Source: Rugosimonospora africana (GTDB lineage Bacteria; Actinomycetota; Actinomycetes; Mycobacteriales; Micromonosporaceae). Taken from it: 64,000 nucleotides of DNA. The notes under the pieces were generated by a model that was not told the origin of the DNA, ran no database searches, and worked only from the letters and a program-made list of their open reading frames with translations. Of the stretch, positions 16,365 to 23,490 are shown in pieces; the stretch's first letter is position 1, and each line of letters opens with the position of its first letter. Position numbers and translations under genes: made by a program. The stretch spans positions 1 through 64,000 of the forward strand of contig NZ_BONZ01000056.1 of assembly GCF_016862975.1 (NCBI RefSeq). The letters run 5' to 3'.

Positions 16365-17308
16365 CAGACCTCCTGGACGTGGACGCCGCGGCGCAGCTTC
16401 TGGTAGTCGGTCAGGGACACCGCACCGGCAATCGGGGCGAGGACGGCGGCGCCCGACAGCCCGACCGCGTCGGCCAGCCGATCGGGCCACGTCAGCCGGT
16501 AGGCCAGGCCCCGGGCGAGCGCGGCGACCGTGGCGTCGCCGGCTCCGGTCGGGTTGCCGTCCAGTGCCGACGCCGGCCGGGCGTACCAGCGGCCGTCGGG
16601 CGTGGACGCCACCAACCCGTACGGGCCGAGCGACGCCACCACGGCGGTGCGGGAGCCATTCCGTACCGCGTCGGCGGCCGCCAGTGCCTCGGTCTCGGCC
16701 AGCTCCACGGCACCGGGTTCGAAGACGCCGACCGGCATGCCGGACGTGACGGCCAGCTCGTGCGCGTTCGGCTTGACGATGTCCGGCCCGGCCGCGACCC
16801 CGGCCGCCAGTGCCTCGCCGGACGTGTCGAGGATGACCGGTACACCCGCCGACCGGGCCACCTCGACCAGCCGCGCGTACGCGTCGACGGGCAGGCCGGG
16901 CGGGAGGCTGCCGGACAGCACCGCCACCCGGGCGACCCGCAGCAGGGCGCTGTAGCGCGCAACGAACCGCTCCCACTCGTCCCCGGTGACCTCCGGTCCG
17001 GGCTCCCAGAACCCGGTCGCCGACGAACCGTCGACCACCACCGTGGTACGCCGCGACGGCCCGGCGATGTCCTCGAAGGAATGCCTGAGATCGCCGAGCA
17101 GGGTACGGATCGATGTCCCGGTGCCGCCGCCGACCAGCCCGGTCGCGATCACCGGCTCCCGCAGCTCGTGCAGCACCCGGGCGACGTTCACTCCCTTGCC
17201 GCCGGCCCGCTCGTGCACCCCGGTGATCCGGTGCGCCTCGCCCGGCCGCAGCGCGGGCACCTCGTACGTGACGTCCAGCGCGGTGTTCAGCGTGACGGTG
17301 AGGATCAC
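16364..17308 (-). CDS. PfkB family hexose kinase (1-phosphofructokinase/tagatose-6-phosphate kinase type)
   Basis: A 314-residue ribokinase-fold kinase of the LacC/FruK branch. It opens VILTVTLNTALDVTYEV, contains the PfkB N-terminal signature AGGKGVNVARVL, a substrate loop LSGSLPPGLP, DIVKPNAHEL and the C-terminal anion-hole/catalytic-base motif NPTGAGDATVAALARG. It phosphorylates a ketose phosphate with ATP. GTG 17308 was selected over 17314 because it overlaps the nagA stop by four bases (GTGA). Next to a deacetylase and an aldolase, tagatose 6-phosphate is the most coherent substrate, with fructose 1- or 6-phosphate as alternatives. Confidence 0.88.
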   Translation of the reverse strand: MILTVTLNTALDVTYEVPALRPGEAHRITGVHERAGGKGVNVARVLHELREPVIATGLVGGGTGTSIRTLLGDLRHSFEDIAGPSRRTTVVVDGSSATGFWEPGPEVTGDEWERFVARYSALLRVARVAVLSGSLPPGLPVDAYARLVEVARSAGVPVILDTSGEALAAGVAAGPDIVKPNAHELAVTSGMPVGVFEPGAVELAETEALAAADAVRNGSRTAVVASLGPYGLVASTPDGRWYARPASALDGNPTGAGDATVAALARGLAYRLTWPDRLADAVGLSGAAVLAPIAGAVSLTDYQKLRRGVHVQEV

Positions 17309-18405
17309 ACCCACTCACCCCCGCGCATCACCCGTACCACCCGGAGGTCCTCGGACAGCTCGACCAGGTCGGCCCGCAGCCCGGCGCGCACGGCGCCGAC
17401 CGTGGCGTCCATGCCGATCGCGCCGGCCGGGGTCGTGGACGCCATCCGGCAGGCGTCCACCATGGACACTCCGGCACCGAGCGCCCGGCGCAGCGCGGCG
17501 TCCATGGTCAGCGTGCTCCCGGCGATCGAGTCCTTTCCGGCCAGCCGGGCGACTCCGTCGGCGACCGTGACCGCGAGCCCGCCGAGTTCGTAGTCGCCGT
17601 CGGTCATCCCGGCCGCGGACATCGCGTCGGTGATCAGGGCGGCCCTCGCCGGCCCGGTCACGCCGGTGGCGAAGGCCAGCGTGCCGTCGTGCAGGTGGGT
17701 TCCGTCGGCGATGAACTCGCACACCATGCTCGGTGCGCCGAGCATCGCGAAGACCGGTCCGGGGGCGCGGTGGTGCGGCGGGCGCATGCCGTTGAAGACG
17801 TGGGTACCGACGGTGGCGCCGGCCGCGACCCCGGCGAGCGTCTGCTCGTACGTCGCGTCGGTGTGCCCGAGAGCGGCCACCACGCCGAGCCGGACGAGCA
17901 GCTTGATCGCCTCGATGGCGCCGGCCCGCTCGGGAGCGATGGTCACCATCCGCACCGCCCGGCCGCCGGCCCGGACCAGCTCGGTCAGCTCCTCGGTCGA
18001 CGGGTCGCGGAGGTACTCCGGGTTCTGCGCCCCGCACCGCAGCTCCGACAGGTACGGGCCTTCGAAGTGGATGCCGGCCAGGGTGCCGTCGTCGACCAGC
18101 GGCGCGAACCGCTCGGTGGCCGAGCGCATCAGCTCGAACGGGGAGCTGACCAGGCTCGCGAGCATCGTGGTCGTCCCGTGCCCGAGGTGGAACGCGGCCG
18201 CCTTCCGGGCCTCGTCGGCGTCGCCGGTGGTGAACGTGTACCCACCGCCACCGTGCACGTGGATGTCGACGAACCCGGGGACGATCCAGTGCCCGTCGTG
18301 GGCAGCCGAGGTGGAGTCGACTCGACTGATCAGGCCGCCGTCGATCACAATCTCGCCGTCCTCGATCACGCCTTCTGGTGTGACCACGCGGCCCGCGACT
18401 CTCAC
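17305..18405 (-). CDS. nagA: N-acetyl-hexosamine-6-phosphate deacetylase (NagA/AgaA)
   Basis: A 366-residue amidohydrolase that removes the acetyl group from GlcNAc-6-P or GalNAc-6-P. Visible motifs are VPGFVDIHVHGGGG (first metal His pair), GIHFEGPYLS (Glu ligand), ALGHTDATYEQT (His), GTHVFNGMRP (His), FIADGTHLHDG and ITDAMSAAGM (catalytic Asp), all in the expected order. GTG 18405 follows GGAGGAG and overlaps the ROK kinase stop by four bases. NagA and AgaA cannot be separated by motif alone. The kinase-PfkB-aldolase neighbours argue for the galactosamine branch. Confidence 0.93.
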   Translation of the reverse strand: MRVAGRVVTPEGVIEDGEIVIDGGLISRVDSTSAAHDGHWIVPGFVDIHVHGGGGYTFTTGDADEARKAAAFHLGHGTTTMLASLVSSPFELMRSATERFAPLVDDGTLAGIHFEGPYLSELRCGAQNPEYLRDPSTEELTELVRAGGRAVRMVTIAPERAGAIEAIKLLVRLGVVAALGHTDATYEQTLAGVAAGATVGTHVFNGMRPPHHRAPGPVFAMLGAPSMVCEFIADGTHLHDGTLAFATGVTGPARAALITDAMSAAGMTDGDYELGGLAVTVADGVARLAGKDSIAGSTLTMDAALRRALGAGVSMVDACRMASTTPAGAIGMDATVGAVRAGLRADLVELSEDLRVVRVMRGGEWV

Positions 18406-19367
18406 GATTGCTCCTCCAGTGCAGACAGTGCCAGCAGACCGGCCCCGAGTTGGCCGGCCTCGTCGCCGAGTTCAGCCCGGACCACAACCGGGCGGTACTG
18501 GAACGTGAGCTTGCCGGCCAGCGCCTCGTCCAGCGGCCGGATCAGCGCGTCGCCCGCCTCGGCCAGGCCGCCACCGATGACGATCACCTCCGGGTCGAAG
18601 AGGGTCAGCCCGATGCGCAGGCCGTCGGCGAGGACGTCGATCGCCTCCGCCCACACCTCGGCCGCGACGGGGTCTCCCTCCGCCAACCGGCCGACCAGGT
18701 CCAGGGCGGTTGCCGGCCGGCCGATCCGGGCCGAGTAGGCCCGCCCGATCGCGGCAGCCGACGCCTCGGCCTCCAGGCAGCCCCGCGCGCCGCAGCCGCA
18801 TTGGTGGCCGGCCGGCCGTACGACGATGTGGCCGATCTCACCGGCCGCGCCGTGCGCCCCGGCGAACGCCTTCCCGTGCACCACGTGGGCCGCGGCGATC
18901 CCGGTGCCGATCGGTACCACCAGCACGTGCCCGTACCCGCGCCCGGCACCCAGCCTGGCCTCCGCGACGCCACCGGCGCGTACGTCATGCCCGAGCGCGG
19001 TGGGCAGGCCCAGCCGCTCGTGCAGCAGCCGGCGCAGCGGCACGTTGCGGAAGTCCACGTTCGCCGCCCAGACCGCCACCCCGGCGGCCTCGTCGACGAT
19101 CCCGGGCACCGCGAGTCCCGCCGCCCGCACCCGGTACCCGTCGGCCCGCCCCTTGGCGGCCAGCCCCTCGGCGGCGTCCAGGATCGTGGCGACCACGGCA
19201 TCCGAGCCGCGCGCCGCCCCGGTGGCGTACCGCTGCGTATACACCGCCGTCCCGGTCCGGTCGACCAGGGCGCATTTCATCGCGGTGCCGCCGACGTCGA
19301 TCGCCACGACCACGTCACGCGGTTCGAGACCGGCCGGGCTGCCGATCTCCCCGTCGATAGGTGTCAC
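18402..19367 (-). CDS. ROK family sugar kinase
   Basis: A 321-residue ROK kinase without a helix-turn-helix domain, so an enzyme and not a repressor. It has the phosphate loop VVVAIDVGGTAMKCALVD, the substrate glutamate region HGAAGEIGHIVV and the zinc motif HQCGCGARGCLEAEAS (CxCGxxGCxE), and ends with IVIGGGLAEAGD. It probably phosphorylates N-acetylglucosamine or N-acetylgalactosamine at C6, providing the NagA substrate. GTG 19367 lies six bases after GGGAG; GTG 19373 is an alternative. It is the first gene of the four-gene operon, divergent from the DeoR regulator. Confidence 0.9.
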   Translation of the reverse strand: MTPIDGEIGSPAGLEPRDVVVAIDVGGTAMKCALVDRTGTAVYTQRYATGAARGSDAVVATILDAAEGLAAKGRADGYRVRAAGLAVPGIVDEAAGVAVWAANVDFRNVPLRRLLHERLGLPTALGHDVRAGGVAEARLGAGRGYGHVLVVPIGTGIAAAHVVHGKAFAGAHGAAGEIGHIVVRPAGHQCGCGARGCLEAEASAAAIGRAYSARIGRPATALDLVGRLAEGDPVAAEVWAEAIDVLADGLRIGLTLFDPEVIVIGGGLAEAGDALIRPLDEALAGKLTFQYRPVVVRAELGDEAGQLGAGLLALSALEEQS

Positions 19368-19558
19368 TGCCACTCCCGGTCGTGCATCCTGCTCATTTCG
19401 AGCGTGTTTCGCGCACCATTGTGCAGGCGATTCCCTCAATGGCGCCAGAGGGCGCTACAAACTCTGCTCACGTGACTCGACGTTCGACCCCCTTTTCAAG
19501 CATGATTGTGCACACATTCGTCAGCGAGTGTGCGGAGGGTGTTCAGAGGAGGCTCACG
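19368..19558. promoter_or_regulatory. Divergent promoter region of the amino-sugar operon and its DeoR regulator
   Basis: The 191-bp gap between the ROK kinase and the DeoR gene is less GC-rich than the flanking genes and carries a clear Shine-Dalgarno, AGAGGAGG, before GTG 19559. Short symmetric words such as TTGTGCA recur near 19419 and 19506, but no single convincing operator can be fixed by eye. Promoters for both directions must lie here. Confidence 0.6.
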
Positions 19559-20344
19559 GTGGATCGGTACGCGCGCTGGAACGCGCTGCTCGAACTGCTC
19601 ACCAACAGCGGGCGCGTCACCGTCGAGGACGCGGCCGAGCGGCTCGGCGTGTCCCAGGCAACCATCCGTCGCGACTTCGATCAACTGGCCCAGCAACAGA
19701 TGATCACACGTACCCGGGGCGGCGCGGTCGCCAACGGTGTCTCCTACGACCTTCCGCTGCGGTACAAGACAGCCAAGCACTCGGCGGAGAAGCAGCGCAT
19801 CGGTGCCGCGGCGGCCGCCCTGGTCGCGCCCGGCATGGTGGTCGCGCTCAACGGGGGTACCACGACGACCGAGGTCGCCCGCGCTCTGGCGGTGCGCCCG
19901 GAGTTGGCCGGTACGCCCGACGGTGCCCAGTTGACCGTGGTGACGAACGCGCTCAACATCGCGAACGAGCTACTGGTCCGGTCCCGGATGAAGATCGTGG
20001 TGACCGGCGGTGTGGTGCGCCCTCAGTCGTTCGAGTTGATCGGCCCGTTGGCCGGCGGCATCCTGCGTGACGTCACCCTGGACATCGCGCTGCTCGGGGC
20101 GGACGCGATCGACGTCGTGCTCGGTCCGGCGGCCCACAACGAGGGCGAGGCCGCGATGAACAACCTGATGGTGGCGCGGGCCCGGCAGGTCGTCATCATC
20201 GCGGACAGCTCGAAGTTGGGGGAGCGCGCCTTCGCCCGGATCTGTCCGATCGAGCGGGTGGACATCCTGGTCACGGACGCGGGTGCCAGCGATGACACGG
20301 TGGCGTCGTTCGAGGCGGCCGGCATCCGGGTGATCCGGGTCTGA
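19559..20344 (+). CDS. DeoR family transcriptional regulator
   Basis: A 261-residue regulator. The N-terminal DeoR winged helix is DRYARWNALLELLTNSGRVT, then VEDAAERLGVSQATIRRDFD (the ATIRRDF motif of the family). The C-terminal phosphosugar-sensing domain has VVALNGGTTTTEVARAL, VVTNALNIANEL, DIALLGADAID and VVIIADSSKLGERAFARI. Such proteins repress sugar operons until a sugar phosphate binds. GTG 19559 is preceded by AGAGGAGG at six bases. The divergent position points to control of the kinase-nagA-pfkB-aldolase operon, with tagatose or galactosamine phosphates as candidate effectors (inference). Confidence 0.92.
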   Translation: MDRYARWNALLELLTNSGRVTVEDAAERLGVSQATIRRDFDQLAQQQMITRTRGGAVANGVSYDLPLRYKTAKHSAEKQRIGAAAAALVAPGMVVALNGGTTTTEVARALAVRPELAGTPDGAQLTVVTNALNIANELLVRSRMKIVVTGGVVRPQSFELIGPLAGGILRDVTLDIALLGADAIDVVLGPAAHNEGEAAMNNLMVARARQVVIIADSSKLGERAFARICPIERVDILVTDAGASDDTVASFEAAGIRVIRV

Positions 20345-20427
20345 CCGCCGCCTGTCCTGCTCGCGCGCTTGGTCACCTCGCGCGTTGCTCCTGGTCGCGC
20401 GCCTCGGATAGGTCCTCGCCGAGACGG

Positions 20428-20493
20428 TTTGCTCTGCTTACCCCCACGCAACACCTGGCGCCATTTTCGTTGCGTATAGATAAGCAGAGCAAA
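20428..20493 (+). repeat. Nested inverted repeat (13-bp outer and 7-bp inner arms)
   Basis: TTTGCTCTGCTTA (20428-20440) is perfectly complementary to TAAGCAGAGCAAA (20481-20493). Inside, ACGCAAC (20446-20452) pairs with GTTGCGT (20469-20475). Five bases separate outer and inner arms on each side, giving a symmetric two-tier hairpin with a 16-base loop. It lies 84 bases after the DeoR stop and 80 bases before the DUF3263 start and is AT-richer than its surroundings. It could be a terminator, a leader RNA structure or a protein-binding cruciform. Confidence 0.8.
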
Positions 20494-20573
20494 GCGTGCT
20501 GAAGACATTCCCCCGGCCGTCGCGGATGATCGACGCGTGTCGCTGTCAGACCCGGGTACTACCCTCGTTCGGT

Positions 20574-21083
20574 ATGGACAGGGTGGACGCCGACGACCTC
20601 GAGACGGTCGACGAACCGGTCGGCGCCGACGAGCCTGATGAGGTCGACGAGCTCGATGAGGTCGACGAGACCGTAGACGGCGACGACATCGTCGACGACG
20701 ACTTCCGCACGTTCCACGTGCCGGACCAACGCACGGCGCCCGACATCGAAACCGTGCTTGACGTCGAGGCTGAGCCCGACATCGAGGCTGAGCTCGACGT
20801 TGAGGCTGCGGCCGCCGTCGAAGCCGCACCCGCGGCGCACAATGCGTTGACCGAGCGGGAGTGTCAGGTGCTGGCCTTCGAGCGCCGGTGGTGGAAACAC
20901 GCCGGTTCGAAGGAGCAGGCGATCCGCGACCAGTTCGGCATGTCCTCGACGCGCTACTACCAGGTGCTCAACTTGCTGCTGGACAATCCGGCCGCGCTGG
21001 AGCACGACCCGGTGCTGGTGAAGCGACTGCGCCGGCTGCGCGCGGCCAGAACTCGCGCGCGCAGCGGCGGCCGGGTGGCCTGA
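20574..21083 (+). CDS. DUF3263 helix-turn-helix protein with long acidic N-terminus
   Basis: A 169-residue protein. Roughly the last 75 residues are the actinobacterial DUF3263 domain: LTERECQVLAFERRWWKHAG, KEQAIRDQFGMSSTRYYQVL, NLLLDNPAALEHDPVLVKRL, then an Arg-rich tail. The domain resembles a sigma-factor-like helix-turn-helix that may bind DNA. The first 90 residues are exceptionally rich in Asp and Glu with repeated VDE/VDD and DIEAE/DVEA units, giving a strongly negative, probably disordered arm. The start is ATG 20574. Function unknown; DNA-binding regulation is inferred from the domain only. Confidence 0.75.
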   Translation: MDRVDADDLETVDEPVGADEPDEVDELDEVDETVDGDDIVDDDFRTFHVPDQRTAPDIETVLDVEAEPDIEAELDVEAAAAVEAAPAAHNALTERECQVLAFERRWWKHAGSKEQAIRDQFGMSSTRYYQVLNLLLDNPAALEHDPVLVKRLRRLRAARTRARSGGRVA

Positions 21084-21163
21084 GCGCGGGCCGGCCAGAG
21101 CGGGCCGGGTGGGTCGGGCAGGGCAGGTCGGGACAGGCCGGGCAGGGCACGCCGGCGCCACGG

Positions 21164-23371
21164 TCAGCCGGGTGCGTGCGTAGCCGCGTACGACTCCAGC
21201 CACGCCACCTGCCCCGGCTCCAGCGAGGCCCGAACCCGGCCGCGCGCCGTCTCGACGTGTGCCGCGGTGACGGTCGCCGCGTCCAGCGACTCACGCATCG
21301 CGGCCAGCGCCGACTCGCGGATCAGCGCGGCGCAGTCCGCCGCGGAGAAGCCGTCCAATGTGGACCCTAGCGCGACCAGGTCCACGTCCGGGGCCAGCGG
21401 CACGCTGCGCGCCGCTGACCGCAGGATCTCCGCGCGGGCGTCGCCGTCCGGCGGCGGTACGTAGACCAGACGCTCCAGCCGTCCCGGCCGCAGCAGCGCG
21501 GGGTCCACCAGGTCAGGCCGGTTGGTCGCGCCGATGACCACGACGTTGCGCAGCGCCTCCACGCCGTCCAACTCGGTCAGCAGCGCGGCCACCACGCGGT
21601 CGGTGGTGCCGCCGTCGCTCGCCTGCCCGCGCACCGGGGCCAACGCGTCGACCTCGTCGAGGAAGACCAGACTCGGGGCCGCCTCCCGGGCCCGGCGGAA
21701 CAACTCGCGTACCGCGCGCTCGCTCTCCCCGACCCACTTCGACAGCAACTCGGCGCCCTTGACCGATAGGACATTGGCCCGGCCGGTACCGGCGATCGCC
21801 TTGACCAGGAACGTCTTCCCGCACCCGGGCGGCCCGTAGAGCAGTACCCCGCGCGGCGGCTGCACGCCGAGCCGGGCGAACGTGTCGGGGTACGTGAGCG
21901 GCCAGAGCACGGACTCGGTGAGTACCTCCTTGACCGACGCCATGTCGCCGACGTCGTCGAGGGTCACCTCGGCCAACTCCAGGGTGGACTCGGCCATCGA
22001 GGTCGGCCGGACCACCTCGAGGGCGGCGTGGAAGTCGGTCGCGGCGACGCTCGGCGCCTCCGACACCTTCTGCCGCAGGGCGGCCCGCACGCCGGCCTCC
22101 CGTACCAGTGCGGCCAGGTCGGCCGCGACGAAGCCGGGGGTGCGCGCGGCGATGTCGTCGAGCTTCACGTCCTCGGCCAGCGGCATCGGGCGGGTGAGCA
22201 CGGTGAGCTGTTCGCGGCGCATGGCGGCGTCGGGCAGGGGTACCGCCAGTTCGTGGTCGAGCAGACCGGGTGAGCGCAGGGTGGGATCCACCGACTCCGG
22301 CCGGCTCGTCGTGCAGACCACCGCAGTACCCGAGCGCAGTGCCTCGCCCATCAGTTGGCGGAACACGGTGGACAGCGGCCCGGGAGCATCGCGCGGGGCG
22401 AGCGCCTCGGCATCGGCGACGATCACCACGCCCGGCGAGGTCGTGGACTCGAAGCCCCGGCGCAGGCGGCGCGCCGCGTCGTCGTTGGTCAACGCGGCGA
22501 TCTCCGGCGCCCAGAGCATGGTGACCATCGCGCCGACGTCGGAGGCGACCGCGCGGACGAGCGCGGACTTGCCCGAGCCCGCCGGGCCGGTGATCAGCAC
22601 TCCGAGTGAGACCGTGGTACCGAGCCGGGTCAGCACCTCGCCGTGATGGAAGCCGAGGTCCAGTAGCTCGGTCAGCTCCTGTGCCTGGCTGCGCAGGCCG
22701 GGTAGGTCCTCCAGCGCGGGCGGCTTCGGAGCCGGCTCGACCGAGGTGGTCACCGGCGTCTCGGTCGAGTGCGTGGCCTGGCCGCCCCACCAGCCGACCA
22801 CGGTGTCCATCGTGACCAGCCCGGCCTCGCCCGGCTCGTGCCCGGTCACGGTCAGCAGCGCGGTCGTCCACCCGTACCCGACGGTGTTCGCCAGGCTGCG
22901 CCGGACCCCCTCGACCAGCGGCCGGGCGCTGCTCGCCGGCAGTACGTCCTGCGGCAGCAGCGACACGTTGTCGCCGATCGTGACCACCTTGCCGAGCATC
23001 GCCAGGCGCAGCATCTCCGGAGTGACCACGGCGACGATCTCGGGCGGCCCGGCGATCGACACCCGGTGCGCGGCCCGCACGTCGGCGCGCGCCACGCTGA
23101 CCTGGCCGCCGTCCCGCACGCCGAGGTTGCCCAGCAGCAGATCATCGGCGTAGAGCAGCGCGCGGCTGGCACCGGACTCGGCCAGCGCGACGATCCCCGC
23201 GGTCTCCCGCCGCGCGGCCAGCCGGACCGGGTCTCCGGCCCGCAGGCCGAGAGCGGCGAGCACCTCGGGATGCAGGCGCACGATGCCCCGGCGGGCGTCC
23301 AGCGTGGCCGGCCGCAGGCTCGCGGTCAGGGTCAGCGAGGCGCGGTCTCCGGGACTTCGTTCGTCAGTCAC
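21164..23371 (-). CDS. Cdc48/p97-like double AAA+ ATPase
   Basis: A 735-residue ATPase. Residues 1-100 resemble the Cdc48 N-domain double-psi barrel (RLHPEVLAALGLRAGDPVRL). D1 has Walker A GPAGSGKSA near residue 260 but its Walker B reads VVIVADAEAL, lacking the normal DE pair. D2 is canonical, with Walker A YGPPGCGKTF near 512, Walker B SLVFLDEVDAL and GATNRPDLVDPALLRPGRL with the arginine finger. Hexameric unfoldase activity driven mainly by D2 is inferred. GTG 23371 was chosen to begin at the N-domain. It is divergent from the hydrolase-ABC fusion. Confidence 0.9.
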   Translation of the reverse strand: MTDERSPGDRASLTLTASLRPATLDARRGIVRLHPEVLAALGLRAGDPVRLAARRETAGIVALAESGASRALLYADDLLLGNLGVRDGGQVSVARADVRAAHRVSIAGPPEIVAVVTPEMLRLAMLGKVVTIGDNVSLLPQDVLPASSARPLVEGVRRSLANTVGYGWTTALLTVTGHEPGEAGLVTMDTVVGWWGGQATHSTETPVTTSVEPAPKPPALEDLPGLRSQAQELTELLDLGFHHGEVLTRLGTTVSLGVLITGPAGSGKSALVRAVASDVGAMVTMLWAPEIAALTNDDAARRLRRGFESTTSPGVVIVADAEALAPRDAPGPLSTVFRQLMGEALRSGTAVVCTTSRPESVDPTLRSPGLLDHELAVPLPDAAMRREQLTVLTRPMPLAEDVKLDDIAARTPGFVAADLAALVREAGVRAALRQKVSEAPSVAATDFHAALEVVRPTSMAESTLELAEVTLDDVGDMASVKEVLTESVLWPLTYPDTFARLGVQPPRGVLLYGPPGCGKTFLVKAIAGTGRANVLSVKGAELLSKWVGESERAVRELFRRAREAAPSLVFLDEVDALAPVRGQASDGGTTDRVVAALLTELDGVEALRNVVVIGATNRPDLVDPALLRPGRLERLVYVPPPDGDARAEILRSAARSVPLAPDVDLVALGSTLDGFSAADCAALIRESALAAMRESLDAATVTAAHVETARGRVRASLEPGQVAWLESYAATHAPG

Positions 23372-23490
23372 GTTCGCGAGCCTATCCGCGACACCGGCCG
23401 GACACGGGCCGCCCGCCGATGCTGAGCGCGCGCTGAGAGGCTTCCGGGTACCCGCCCCTTGCGACACCCCGCCGACGTACCGTGTCGACC

